Source: Imperialibacter sp. EC-SDR9 (GTDB lineage Bacteria > Bacteroidota > Bacteroidia > Cytophagales > Cyclobacteriaceae). From it: a stretch of DNA of 64,000 nt. Of the stretch, positions 26,923 to 34,987 are shown piece by piece. The notes under the pieces were generated by a model, which was not told where the DNA came from, ran no database searches, and saw only the letters and a program-made list of their open reading frames with translations. The stretch is from positions 62,001-126,000 of the forward strand of contig NZ_LR701579.1 of assembly GCF_902498805.1 (NCBI RefSeq), written 5' to 3'. A program made the translations under genes and the position numbers. The number at the start of each line of letters is the position of its first letter. Positions within the stretch are counted from its first letter, which is position 1.

Positions 26923-27984
26923 ATGAAAAAGAAACAAACTAAGCGAATACTCAGAATAGCATTTATTGTGGCAAGCTTCGGCTCCCTATACTTCGTGCCA
27001 TGGATTTTGGTAAAGGCCTGGATTATGCCACTACCTGATTCCATTCAGGAGCAAGTCAGTGAAGCAATCGACCTCGGATTTGATGGAATGATTGTTTACG
27101 TGGACCAGGCCGGGAAGCCACCGGAGTTGTATGCCGCAGGCTGGCACGACCGAAAAGATAAAATTCCCGCCAACCCAAAAGCTTTGTTCAAGATTGCCAG
27201 TGTGAGCAAGTTATATGTGGCTGTAGCCGTCGCTAAATTGGTCAATGACAAACAGCTATCATTGGATAAAACCCTCGCTGAATACATCCCAGAGGTTGTT
27301 GGACGGATTGAACATGCGGATAAAATTACCCTGAAAATGATGGTGCAGCATCGCAGTGGCATTCCCGATTTTTCCCGCACCGCTGGCTATTGGGTGGATC
27401 CGCCGAAAGCCAATAGAGAAAATCTTGAGTTGGTGTTGGACAAGCCTGCGGACTTTGAGCCTGATGAATCATATGGCTATTCAAATACGAATTATTTACT
27501 GATAGGCGACATCCTTGACAAAACATTGGGATATAGCCATCACCAATATATCAAAACTGAAATTTTGATGCCGCTCCGCCTGAACAATACTTACAGTTTG
27601 CTTAGTGAAGTGAATATAGACGATGTAATGAGTGGCTATTATGTAGGGTATGATGGCGACCTAAAGCACAATGAATTTATAAGCCCTGCAGGCTCCATGA
27701 TAGCTACGGCAGAGGACGTGGGCAAATTCCTGAGGGCATTGAACGATGGCTCCGTGTTCAAAGACGGGGAACAGGAAATCTATTCCTCCATTTATGTTTA
27801 CGAACATACGGGCCTGCTCCCTGGCTACCAGAGTATTGCCAAATACCACAAAGACATTGATACAGTGATTATTCAATTTAACAATACAACCAATTTTGAT
27901 GGATACGACTGGAGTTTGGCGGAAATCATAAATAGTCGAGTCGAAAAAATAGTGAGGAAGAAAAAAGCTGACCACAATATATAA
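26923..27984 (+). CDS. Beta-lactamase-fold serine hydrolase (paralogue 2)
   Basis: 353 residues. An N-terminal helix (FIVASFGSLYFVPWILV) acts as signal anchor, with no lipobox Cys, unlike paralogue 1 at 22107. Catalytic motifs are SVSK (S93-K96) and YSN (Y186-N188). Identity with paralogue 1 is high over the whole domain (roughly half the residues by eye), so the pair comes from gene duplication within the cluster. Likely a periplasmic membrane-bound peptidase or esterase. Confidence 0.9.
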   Translation: MKKKQTKRILRIAFIVASFGSLYFVPWILVKAWIMPLPDSIQEQVSEAIDLGFDGMIVYVDQAGKPPELYAAGWHDRKDKIPANPKALFKIASVSKLYVAVAVAKLVNDKQLSLDKTLAEYIPEVVGRIEHADKITLKMMVQHRSGIPDFSRTAGYWVDPPKANRENLELVLDKPADFEPDESYGYSNTNYLLIGDILDKTLGYSHHQYIKTEILMPLRLNNTYSLLSEVNIDDVMSGYYVGYDGDLKHNEFISPAGSMIATAEDVGKFLRALNDGSVFKDGEQEIYSSIYVYEHTGLLPGYQSIAKYHKDIDTVIIQFNNTTNFDGYDWSLAEIINSRVEKIVRKKKADHNI

Positions 27985-28013
27985 AGGCATTCCTGCCTGG
28001 CACGAATGCCTTT
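27983..28013 (+). terminator. Perfect 10-bp hairpin after serine hydrolase paralogue 2
   Basis: AAAGGCATTC (27983-27992) pairs perfectly with GAATGCCTTT (28004-28013) across an 11-nt loop. It overlaps the stop codon of the upstream gene. The T-run is short (TTTG), but it is likely the transcription end of the cluster. Confidence 0.55.
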
Positions 28014-28050
28014 GTACTCATCTTATTAACGACAAAACAACACAACTGCC

Positions 28051-28458
28051 GTGAATGATAAAAAAATATTACTCTCAACTCTCTGGATATTCGCTACGCT
28101 AAATTATCTGTATTGTGATGTCGTGGGGCTCATGGATTCAGGCTTGCTCAGCCAATATTTGACAGGCACTGTCAATGGCATGGAGATGAACGAGAATTTC
28201 TTATTAAGTGGGGCCATTCTAATGGAGATTCCTATAGCGATGGTTATCCTTTCCCGACTGCTGAAACACACAGCTAATCGCTGGGCCAATATTATCGCAG
28301 GTTCTATAAAAACTGTGATTATGATTTTGACCATGTTTGTTGCGACTCCCAAATCATATTATCTGTTTTTTGGAAGTATAGAGATTGTGACAACAATGGT
28401 AATTGTTTGGTATGCCTGGAACTGGACAAAACCTGAGGAGGTAACTGTTAGTATTTAA
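28051..28458 (+). CDS. Small four-helix membrane protein (DUF6326-like)
   Basis: 135 residues starting with GTG. Four hydrophobic segments with the feature LWIFATLNYLYCDVVGLMD near the N-terminus, which resembles DUF6326 membrane proteins. No catalytic motif is visible. It follows the terminator-like hairpin of the previous gene and is directly followed by the IS110 element, which has not damaged it. Confidence 0.7.
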   Translation: MNDKKILLSTLWIFATLNYLYCDVVGLMDSGLLSQYLTGTVNGMEMNENFLLSGAILMEIPIAMVILSRLLKHTANRWANIIAGSIKTVIMILTMFVATPKSYYLFFGSIEIVTTMVIVWYAWNWTKPEEVTVSI

Positions 28459-28492
28459 ACAAGAGATCCAGCGGCACTACGATTTCTATGGA

Positions 28493-29500
28493 TTAAGCAA
28501 GACTTGGCATATAAGTTTTTTCATATTTTCTATTTTCGTTCACACAAGCAAATATTCTCAGGATCATTTTGTTTCTGATGTTGTTTAGAACGAGCATTTT
28601 GCTTTTACCCTCGGCTACCTTTCTATTGTAATATTCATTGAGCTCTCCCTTCATAACGGTGGCCGATAGTGCGGACAGATGGAGTAGTTGCTTCATCTTC
28701 TTATTGGCCAAATGACTAACTCTAGGCTTTCCTTTAATGCTGGTTCCGGACTGATATTCAAAGGGAGCTACTCCAGCATAGCAGGCAAATTTACGCCCGT
28801 CTGTGATCGATTTGAATTGGTTGGTTGCGATGATCATCTCCCAGGCCGTAACTGGCCCGATTCCATCCACTGAGGTGATTATTTGTTGCAGTTCTTGTAA
28901 TCGTTGATCATTGGTAATCACAGTTGAAATTTCCTTTTCGACCTGCTTGATCTGCTCGCATAGCTGTGTAATTACTGGCCTATTGAGCGTTGATATCTGA
29001 GAAATGTGCTGCTTATTTATGGCATTTTCTGCTAATTCAGTTATTGGTACGCTCAGAAGTTTTTTGGCTTTAATTAGCCTATTTCGCAGTGCTGTAAGGT
29101 CTTTAAGTTGTTTCAAAGAAGAACTTACAGGCTCCCATAGCTTGCATTTATCCTGAAACCGGAATGCATATTCACTTAACCTGGAAGCATCTACCTTATC
29201 ATTCTTACCTCTTTGCATTCCTAACGACTTCTTCACATGAAGGCCCTGCTCAACCCAGATGTGAAGCCTCTTCTTAGATAGTGTATTGACCAATAACTCA
29301 TTGTAAATCCCAGTATACTCTAAGCAAAACAATGCATCGGTAAAGTCTACTTTCAATTCTTTACAACGTGACAAGAAAGCCTTGATCCCTGCCGCTGTGT
29401 TATCAATCTTTTGGTATTCCACGTGATCAGACAAATAACGTAAGTGGATATCAAGCGTTCGTTTACTTACATCAATTCCAATAAACCAATTGAATTTCAT
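28493..29500 (-). CDS. IS110-family transposase (DEDD recombinase)
   Basis: 335 residues. The N-terminal RuvC-like domain has the DEDD set: D10 (GIDVSK), E61 (CLEYTG), D101 and D104 (KNDKVDASRLSEYA). The C-terminal transposase_20 domain has the HhH stretch SVDGIGPVTAWEMI and a Ser-containing segment (FEYQSGTSIKGKPR, S251 or S254) that fits the catalytic serine. Full length with no stops, so probably active. IS110-family enzymes recombine DNA guided by a bridge RNA encoded next to the gene. Confidence 0.95.
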   Translation of the reverse strand: MKFNWFIGIDVSKRTLDIHLRYLSDHVEYQKIDNTAAGIKAFLSRCKELKVDFTDALFCLEYTGIYNELLVNTLSKKRLHIWVEQGLHVKKSLGMQRGKNDKVDASRLSEYAFRFQDKCKLWEPVSSSLKQLKDLTALRNRLIKAKKLLSVPITELAENAINKQHISQISTLNRPVITQLCEQIKQVEKEISTVITNDQRLQELQQIITSVDGIGPVTAWEMIIATNQFKSITDGRKFACYAGVAPFEYQSGTSIKGKPRVSHLANKKMKQLLHLSALSATVMKGELNEYYNRKVAEGKSKMLVLNNIRNKMILRIFACVNENRKYEKTYMPSLA

Positions 29501-29528
29501 ACCTTTAGATTTAAGTGATTAATTGATC

Positions 29529-29662
29529 GAGAATTTCTCAATACCTTGATAATGGGTCTTACCCTAATTTCTATTTGAGACTTACTCAATCTAAACTGAC
29601 AGGGACTCAATCGCAGCGTAGATCCCTAATCTAGAAATGACGATAGTTCACCCTGTCAGTTT
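29529..29662 (-). ncRNA. Candidate bridge RNA region of the IS110 element
   Basis: Four hairpins lie in a row upstream of the transposase: GAGAA/TTCTC (29529-29539), GGGT/ACCC (29554-29564), TTGAG/CTCAA (29575-29589) and a perfect 12-bp stem AAACTGACAGGG / CCCTGTCAGTTT (29593-29604 and 29651-29662). The last encloses a 46-nt loop with an internal TAGAT/ATCTA stem. IS110 bridge RNAs come from this place and orientation and present target- and donor-binding loops. The RNA ends and the guide sequences are not determined. Confidence 0.5.
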
Positions 29663-29744
29663 CTTTCCTAATTAATCTAATTCAATTCTTAGAATTTTCT
29701 CTCCCTACAATCCTAAAGGAAATGACGCCTTTGTAAGATCACAG

Positions 29745-30149
29745 TTAAGCTGTTTGCCGCTCCACCGCCAACCTCGCACAAAAGACTGCCGAAACCGCTG
29801 TCAGCGGGGTGAAAATGATAAGTTCAAGCACGCTGGTGGAGGCCAGGTTCCCTACGGTGTTGAGAGCGAAAAGCACAGCAAACGCCCAAAGCAAAACCTT
29901 TAATATCATAGTTGGCAGTTTTAGCTTCAAATAGCCTCCTTTGATCAGGATGACGGTAAGAATAAACAGGTTCACCACAATGCTGACAGTTTCAAACCGC
30001 AGCATTTGTTCTCTGTTTTGCAGTCGCCCACCCCAGGTGGCTTCATAAGGAATCAGACCGGTGATGATGATGAGGTGATACACCAAAACAAGCGACAGCA
30101 GGGCTATCATGGCGTGGACGGCAAGTTTGAAATTGATTTTTTTAAGCAT
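29745..30149 (-). CDS. Small four-helix membrane protein of unknown function
   Basis: 134 residues with four hydrophobic segments (for example FKLAVHAMIALLSLVLVYHL and VSIVVNLFILTVILI). No signature recognised. Its start codon lies inside the end of a methyltransferase 3' fragment (30142-30290), so it probably once followed that gene directly on the same strand. Its transcription is now separated from the intact methyltransferase gene by two inserted modules. Confidence 0.72.
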   Translation of the reverse strand: MLKKINFKLAVHAMIALLSLVLVYHLIIITGLIPYEATWGGRLQNREQMLRFETVSIVVNLFILTVILIKGGYLKLKLPTMILKVLLWAFAVLFALNTVGNLASTSVLELIIFTPLTAVSAVFCARLAVERQTA

Positions 30150-30290
30150 GGTGGTTCAAAAATGAGTGAGTTAAATCTTCCGGCAGCTCAATACTTATCC
30201 TCAAAAGTAGCGGAAAATAGTTGTTAAAACGGGTAGCAATCGGTTTGGTTCATCCAGGGGGCAGCTGCTGCTGCACATCAGGTGCCAACC
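30142..30290 (-). pseudogene. Decayed 3' end of the rRNA methyltransferase gene (copy C)
   Basis: Read on the minus strand it gives GWHLMC, a one-base frameshift, then QQLPPG, a stop, then TKPIATRFNNYFPL and RISIELPED. This aligns with the C-terminal 50 residues of the intact methyltransferase at 33532-34929. It has a frameshift and a stop in place of Trp, so it is the most decayed of three copies. It runs into the start of the four-helix membrane protein gene. Upstream (30291 on) it shares about 20 bp (TTCTTAATGCCAAAAC) with copy B. Confidence 0.85.
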
Positions 30291-30474
30291 CTTTTCTTAA
30301 TGCCAAAACTCTTCTTACCGGGCCAGCAAAATCCCATTTTTCGGCAATAACTGATATCGATGTTAGGTTTGGTCGACGGATAACGAGTTTGCGCACGGAT
30401 TTAACATCGCATCTGAACCACCCTCGCCCTAGTTTTGCTATAAACATTTTTGTCCTACAAAACTTAACTGGTGC

Positions 30475-31941
30475 ATGAGAACTTTCGAGATTACCCTTTT
30501 GCTGGTTGTATCGATACTGCCTTTCGTCAAGAGACCGCTTGTCCGGCACGTTCGGGCTAACTACGTTTTAGCATTTCTCGGGGTGTTGCTGGCCTTGCAC
30601 CTGACCGTAGAAGGATGGCGCTGGCAAATGTTTCCCGCCTATCTGCTTACGCTTATCGTGGGATGGAGGGTGAAAGCTGTTGATGCTACTGACTCTGCCC
30701 GTGTGTCCTTTGTTAGGGTGGTCGGGTATTTGGGATTGATTGTTTTGCTACTGCCGGGTTGGGCACTTCCAAAGCTCCTCCCTGTTTTCTCCTTGCCGGA
30801 ACCACGGGGCCCTTACAGCGTGGGTGCAGAATTGGTTTACGTGCAAACTGAGCGGGATGAGATCATCACCAAAGATGCTACCGATAAGCGAGAACTAATG
30901 TATAAAATCTGGTATCCAGGCGATGTGGAAGTCTTATCGCTGAAAGGCGAGAAGTATGTAGATGAAGGAAGCCGGGCTGGCTTCTCCGTTAAGTATGGCC
31001 TGCCACCTTCAGCGCTCAATTACCTTGATCGGGTAAAAACTTACGTCTATCCGGATATTCCGGTAGCGGATGGGCCCTTCCCTGTGTTGATTTTTTCTCA
31101 TGGCTATGGGTCAAAAGCAACGGGATACTATGCTTTGTTGACCGAGGTGGCCAGCCAGGGATATGTGATCATCAACATGAATCATACCTACGAAAGCCTT
31201 GGGGCTACTTTTCCGGATGGCAGGGTAAAGTACTTTGATTATGACTTCCAGAACGAAATTTCTGCCGGATCCCAGCCAGTGGTCGAGCCGCTGATCGAAG
31301 CATTCAAAAGTGGCCTGAGTTATGAGGAAAGGCATCCTATTGTGCGGGAAGCATCCAAGAATTATTTCATGGCCGGAGTAAATGATCGATGGGCTGAAGA
31401 CATGATATATACGTTGGATCTGCTGGAAAAGTGGAACACCGACGGTGCACTGAAAGGTAAACTGAATCTGAATCAAATAGGCGTTTTTGGGCATTCAGTA
31501 GGTGGTGGGGCAGCAGGTGTGGTGGCTACTACAGACGGCCGGATAAAGGCAGCAGCAAATTTGGATGGCATTTCATGGGGCAACACGATCGATAGCACCT
31601 ACCATATCCCTTTCCTCTATATTTCGGCGGATTGGCCAGAGGAACATGAAGATGTTAACTCCCATATTTATCTCAACAAGAGCACGGACTACTTCTACGA
31701 GAGCAAGCTCTTGAAATCTGGGCATCCGAACTTTATGGATATTCCCTTCATGATCCCTGTTCAATCGCTTGCTGGTACTGGCGACATTGACCCTTATCAG
31801 GGAATGGAAATTGTCACTAAGCTAACCACCTCATTTTTCGACAGGCATTTAAGGCACTTACCAGGCCCTGATCCTGAAGAAATAGGCAAGCAATATGAGC
31901 TATTGGAAATGACTGTCTACAAAGGCGATTCAATCAAATAG
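30475..31941 (+). CDS. PAF-acetylhydrolase-like alpha/beta hydrolase with membrane N-terminus
   Basis: 488 residues. Three hydrophobic segments occupy ~1-105, then an extracytoplasmic alpha/beta-hydrolase domain (~115-480) of the platelet-activating factor acetylhydrolase isoform II type: oxyanion region VLIFSHGYGSKATGYY, nucleophile S341 in GVFGHSVGGGAAG, then AAANLDG. Members hydrolyse short acyl esters or act as lipases. It is the only gene of a module lying between methyltransferase fragments C and B and is transcribed against the methyltransferase. Confidence 0.85.
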   Translation: MRTFEITLLLVVSILPFVKRPLVRHVRANYVLAFLGVLLALHLTVEGWRWQMFPAYLLTLIVGWRVKAVDATDSARVSFVRVVGYLGLIVLLLPGWALPKLLPVFSLPEPRGPYSVGAELVYVQTERDEIITKDATDKRELMYKIWYPGDVEVLSLKGEKYVDEGSRAGFSVKYGLPPSALNYLDRVKTYVYPDIPVADGPFPVLIFSHGYGSKATGYYALLTEVASQGYVIINMNHTYESLGATFPDGRVKYFDYDFQNEISAGSQPVVEPLIEAFKSGLSYEERHPIVREASKNYFMAGVNDRWAEDMIYTLDLLEKWNTDGALKGKLNLNQIGVFGHSVGGGAAGVVATTDGRIKAAANLDGISWGNTIDSTYHIPFLYISADWPEEHEDVNSHIYLNKSTDYFYESKLLKSGHPNFMDIPFMIPVQSLAGTGDIDPYQGMEIVTKLTTSFFDRHLRHLPGPDPEEIGKQYELLEMTVYKGDSIK

Positions 31942-31958
31942 TTGTTGGGCTTATTGGA

Positions 31959-31995
31959 TGCTGGTAGCACTTTGGCTGCCAGCAGTCCATTTTTT
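31959..31995 (+). terminator. Intrinsic terminator after the PAF-AH-like gene
   Basis: TGCTGG (31959-31964) plus AGC pair with GCT plus CCAGCA (31979-31984) around a loop of 6 nt with one mismatch, followed 5 nt later by six T (31990-31995). It lies 18 bp after the stop codon. Confidence 0.65.
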
Positions 31996-32076
31996 CTACC
32001 AAAGCCGTTTTCATGTGTGTCTTCACACATCTTCACACATGGCCTTGCCTTCAGCCCGGCAAAATCATCACCTTCC

Positions 32077-32229
32077 TTAGTTGCCTGCGTCCAACAAACC
32101 AACCTTTGGCAACTCCCCAGGCAGCTCCATCCTGATCCTCCAATGCAACGGATAGTAGTTGTTGAACCTGGTAGCTATTCGTTTGGTCCACCCAAGGGGC
32201 AGCTGCTGGTAGCACATCAGGTGCCAGCC
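32077..32229 (-). pseudogene. In-frame 3' end of an rRNA methyltransferase gene (copy B)
   Basis: A 153-bp stretch translating without interruption from GWHLMCYQQLPLGW to a TAA, exactly the length of the end of the intact gene (33532-33684). By my count the first 120 bp differ at about 16 positions with no indel. About 41 of 50 residues match; most of the differences are in the last ten residues, yet the stop position is the same, which suggests a divergent allele and not a simple recent duplication. It has no start codon: an in-frame TAA lies three codons upstream. Confidence 0.85.
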
Positions 32230-32256
32230 TTCTTCTTAATGCCAAAACCAGGGTAG

Positions 32257-32337
32257 ACATTAAAAGGTATGCATTTTTAATGTTTGATAAGTGATTAAAG
32301 TGTAAATTTAAGGCTAGAATTCTTGTAAACATTAAAA
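32257..32337. promoter_or_regulatory. Repeated ACATTAAAA motif upstream of fic (possible operator)
   Basis: ACATTAAAA (32257-32265) and TTTTAATGT (32275-32283) form a perfect 9-bp inverted repeat with a 9-bp spacer; ACATTAAAA recurs at 32329-32337, 14 bp before the fic start. The arrangement looks like an operator that could mediate autoregulation. AT-rich sequence raises the chance background. Confidence 0.4.
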
Positions 32338-32350
32338 AACGGATTAATTA

Positions 32351-33481
32351 ATGCCAGAGATACTTTATCCAATCAACCCAGATAGAAGTGTTCCATGGAA
32401 TGATATTCCTTCATTACCCATCAGGAAGGAGCTCCATCATACGATAGAAGTGTTAGAGAAACTTGGAGATGCAAAGGCGGCGCTGGCCAGGCTTCATGGA
32501 CGTAGTGCAATTATACCCAATCAAGGCTTATTGATAAATACAATAAGCTTGCAGGAAGCAAAGATTTCGAGTGCCATCGAGAATATATTTACAACGGACG
32601 ATGAGTTGTATAAAGCATTTAGCGATCAAAATACCGAGTCGACAGGAGCATCCAAAGAAGTGCTGAGGTATCGGGAGGCACTTTGGTCTGGCCATCACTA
32701 TTTAAAAAAAACAGGCCAATTCAATCAAGAGTATTTCATTCAGGGGTTTCAGGTGATAAAACAAACCAGGGAAGGGATTCGCCCTGATTTCCTGAATACA
32801 ACTATAAGACAGGGAGGCTCTGGGCCCAATGCTGGTCAGGTGATTTATACCCCTCCGAGAGGTATTGCCGCTATTAAGGATAAGCTAGACAATCTGGTAA
32901 ACTTCCTCAATAATGATGAGAAATATAGAATTGATGATATACTAAAAATGGCGATCGCCCATTTTCAGTTCGAAGCTATTCATCCTTTTCGTGATGGAAA
33001 TGGTAGGACAGGGCGCTTATTCAATATTCATTATTTAACTAACAAAGGGCTACTGGATGTGCCCATACTCTTTCTTAGCAGATATATACTGGATCACAAG
33101 GAGGATTATTATGCAGGGTTAATGGGAGTTTCTCAACGAGCAAACTGGACAGACTGGTTGCTTTTTATGATGAGGGCAGTGGAGCATACTTCGAATCTAA
33201 CTTTTCATAAGATCAATGAAATTATGTCGGCGAGAGATTCAATTTTGGAATTTGTAAAGAGGGGTGATCGGAAATTCCGCAGTCCGGAAGGTCTGGTAGA
33301 GCTCTTATTTTCTCAACCCTTTACAAAGGTGAAACATCTTGTTGAAGCCGGGCTGTATGCCGAGAATACGGCAAGAGATTACTTGAATAGGCTGTGCGAA
33401 ATGGAGGTGATGGAGAAGAAAGAAATCGAAGGTCATCACTACTACCTAAACATTGAATTGTACCGAATACTCTCAGCATAG
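32351..33481 (+). CDS. Fic family AMP-transferase
   Basis: 376 residues. The N-terminal Fic_N region has the inhibitory motif SSAIEN (S73-N78, pattern [S/T]xxxE[G/N]), so this is a class II Fic protein. The Fic core has the canonical HPFRDGNGRTGR (H211-R222), so AMP transfer to a protein hydroxyl is expected when inhibition is relieved. The C-terminus (~300-376) looks like a winged helix. Codons are clearly more AT-rich than in the methyltransferase next door. It stands alone between methyltransferase copies B and A, with no separate antitoxin. Confidence 0.95.
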   Translation: MPEILYPINPDRSVPWNDIPSLPIRKELHHTIEVLEKLGDAKAALARLHGRSAIIPNQGLLINTISLQEAKISSAIENIFTTDDELYKAFSDQNTESTGASKEVLRYREALWSGHHYLKKTGQFNQEYFIQGFQVIKQTREGIRPDFLNTTIRQGGSGPNAGQVIYTPPRGIAAIKDKLDNLVNFLNNDEKYRIDDILKMAIAHFQFEAIHPFRDGNGRTGRLFNIHYLTNKGLLDVPILFLSRYILDHKEDYYAGLMGVSQRANWTDWLLFMMRAVEHTSNLTFHKINEIMSARDSILEFVKRGDRKFRSPEGLVELLFSQPFTKVKHLVEAGLYAENTARDYLNRLCEMEVMEKKEIEGHHYYLNIELYRILSA

Positions 33482-33531
33482 TGTCTTTCCATAAGGACCC
33501 GACTGTTTGGATCGGTGGATCTACAATGCAG

Positions 33532-34929
33532 CTAATTTTTAGCACTAAAAAAGCCAGTTCCAGGCAACTCCACAGGCAGCTCCATCCTGATTCTCCAATG
33601 CAGCGGATAGTAGTTATTAAACCGGGTAGCAATACGTTTGATCCAGCCCAAAGGCAACTGCTCGTAACACATCAGGTGCCAGCCGTCTTTTTCTCTGTCG
33701 ATGGGCCATTCCTCTTTGCGCAGGTACTGCAAGGCTTGGCGAAGCTCTAGCTCCCAAGTCGGGAAAGTGTCTTTCTTGAAAATAGTTGAGAGCGCCAGGG
33801 CAGGAGCAGGCACGAGGTTCTTCTTTTTGATTTCAGCCACCAGCACACCGGCTTGCACAATATGTAGCTCCCGGATCACTGCTCCCCAGGCAGTGTTGTC
33901 GCCCGGTGGAAAAGCCAGGATGTTTTCATAGTGCTGGAAATAGTCTCGGTCGTCAGTCAGCCAGGGAGCTACTTCTGCCTGTTCCTTTTTGCCGGTGGGG
34001 GCCAGCGGAAACTTATCTTTTCTCGGAGTCTGCCATTCATCGCCATCCAGCTTCCTTACGGCACATACAAAAAAGCCTTCTCCTTTTACCAGGTGAGGCA
34101 TAAACTGGTAACCCACCACATTGTTGGCAGCCGGCACTTCCCTGATGTTCAGCCCGGCGTCTACCGACAGGCTGACGGGCTCCAACTCCGTTTGCTCTGA
34201 CAGCCACTGGATGTTTTGCTCGTTTTCGGCGTGGTTGTAGGTGCACGTGCTGTATATCAGCACGCCGCCGGGCTTCAGCGCCGGCCACACATCCATCAAA
34301 ATCCTTCGCTGTCTGTCGGAGCACAGGTTGGCATTGTCAGGCGACCACTCGTTGATGGCATTGGGGTCTTTACGGAACAGCCCTTCGCCGGAGCACGGGG
34401 CATCCACAACTATCAGGTCAAAGAAGCCTTCCAGCCTGTCGAAGTCCCTGGGGTCGTTGTTGCTCACAATCACATTCGGAGCGCCCCATTTGGTTATGTT
34501 TTCGGCCAGTATCTCCGCCCGGCTTTTGATCACCTCGTTAGAGACTAGCAGGGATTCTTTGCTGAGCAGCGAAGCCAGCAGCGTGGATTTGCCACCAGGA
34601 GCTGCGCACAAGTCGAGCACTCTCAGGGGTTGAGAAAGATCTACCGACTGCTTCACCACCTCTTCCAAAAACATGGAGCTGGCTTCCTGCACATAGTAGG
34701 CGCCGGCATGCATCAGCGGATCGAGGGTAAAGGAGGGCCTTTCCTGCAGGTAGTACCCATTGGTCGACCACGGCACTTTTTCCAGCTGCACCGGAGCATG
34801 AAACTTCGCTGTGTTGATACGGATGGAGGTAGGGGAGTCAGTAGCCAAAGCCTCAAGCAGCAACGATGCCTCGGCTCCCATTTGTGCTTGCAGCCTGTTC
34901 GAAAATGATGCGGGGAAGTTAGTTTTCAT
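33532..34929 (-). CDS. rRNA cytosine-C5 methyltransferase, NOL1/NOP2/Sun (RsmF-like)
   Basis: 465 residues. The SAM site is LDLCAAPGGKST (106-116). Catalytic cysteines of the m5C class are in VDAPCSGEGLF (C179) and YSTCTYNHAENEQN (C229). The C-terminal ~150 residues resemble the RNA-binding end of RsmF. It would methylate a cytosine in rRNA using SAM. The gene is intact, but its last 153 bp exist in two further copies at 32077-32229 and 30142-30290. It is followed by the convergent fic gene 50 bp away. Confidence 0.93.
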   Translation of the reverse strand: MKTNFPASFSNRLQAQMGAEASLLLEALATDSPTSIRINTAKFHAPVQLEKVPWSTNGYYLQERPSFTLDPLMHAGAYYVQEASSMFLEEVVKQSVDLSQPLRVLDLCAAPGGKSTLLASLLSKESLLVSNEVIKSRAEILAENITKWGAPNVIVSNNDPRDFDRLEGFFDLIVVDAPCSGEGLFRKDPNAINEWSPDNANLCSDRQRRILMDVWPALKPGGVLIYSTCTYNHAENEQNIQWLSEQTELEPVSLSVDAGLNIREVPAANNVVGYQFMPHLVKGEGFFVCAVRKLDGDEWQTPRKDKFPLAPTGKKEQAEVAPWLTDDRDYFQHYENILAFPPGDNTAWGAVIRELHIVQAGVLVAEIKKKNLVPAPALALSTIFKKDTFPTWELELRQALQYLRKEEWPIDREKDGWHLMCYEQLPLGWIKRIATRFNNYYPLHWRIRMELPVELPGTGFFSAKN

Positions 34930-34987
34930 TTGCAGCTCTCGGCATGGTGGTAAGCAATGTACGGAGGTCTAAAGCTATTTTCCATCG

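Larger units (their letters stand above)
28459..29740 (-). mobile_element. IS110-family insertion sequence (ends not fixed)
   Basis: One transposase gene with about 240 bp of non-coding DNA upstream (29501-29744) and only 34 bp downstream before the neighbouring gene. Long left end and short right end is the layout of the IS110 subgroup. IS110 elements lack terminal inverted repeats and I see none, so exact ends and the core dinucleotide cannot be set from this copy. The coordinates are outer limits. It sits between intact genes on both sides. Confidence 0.65.

Noticed and set aside
34037-34324. Alternative-frame ORFs inside the methyltransferase and hut genes.
   Set aside because: They are mirror frames of strongly supported genes with intact motifs.
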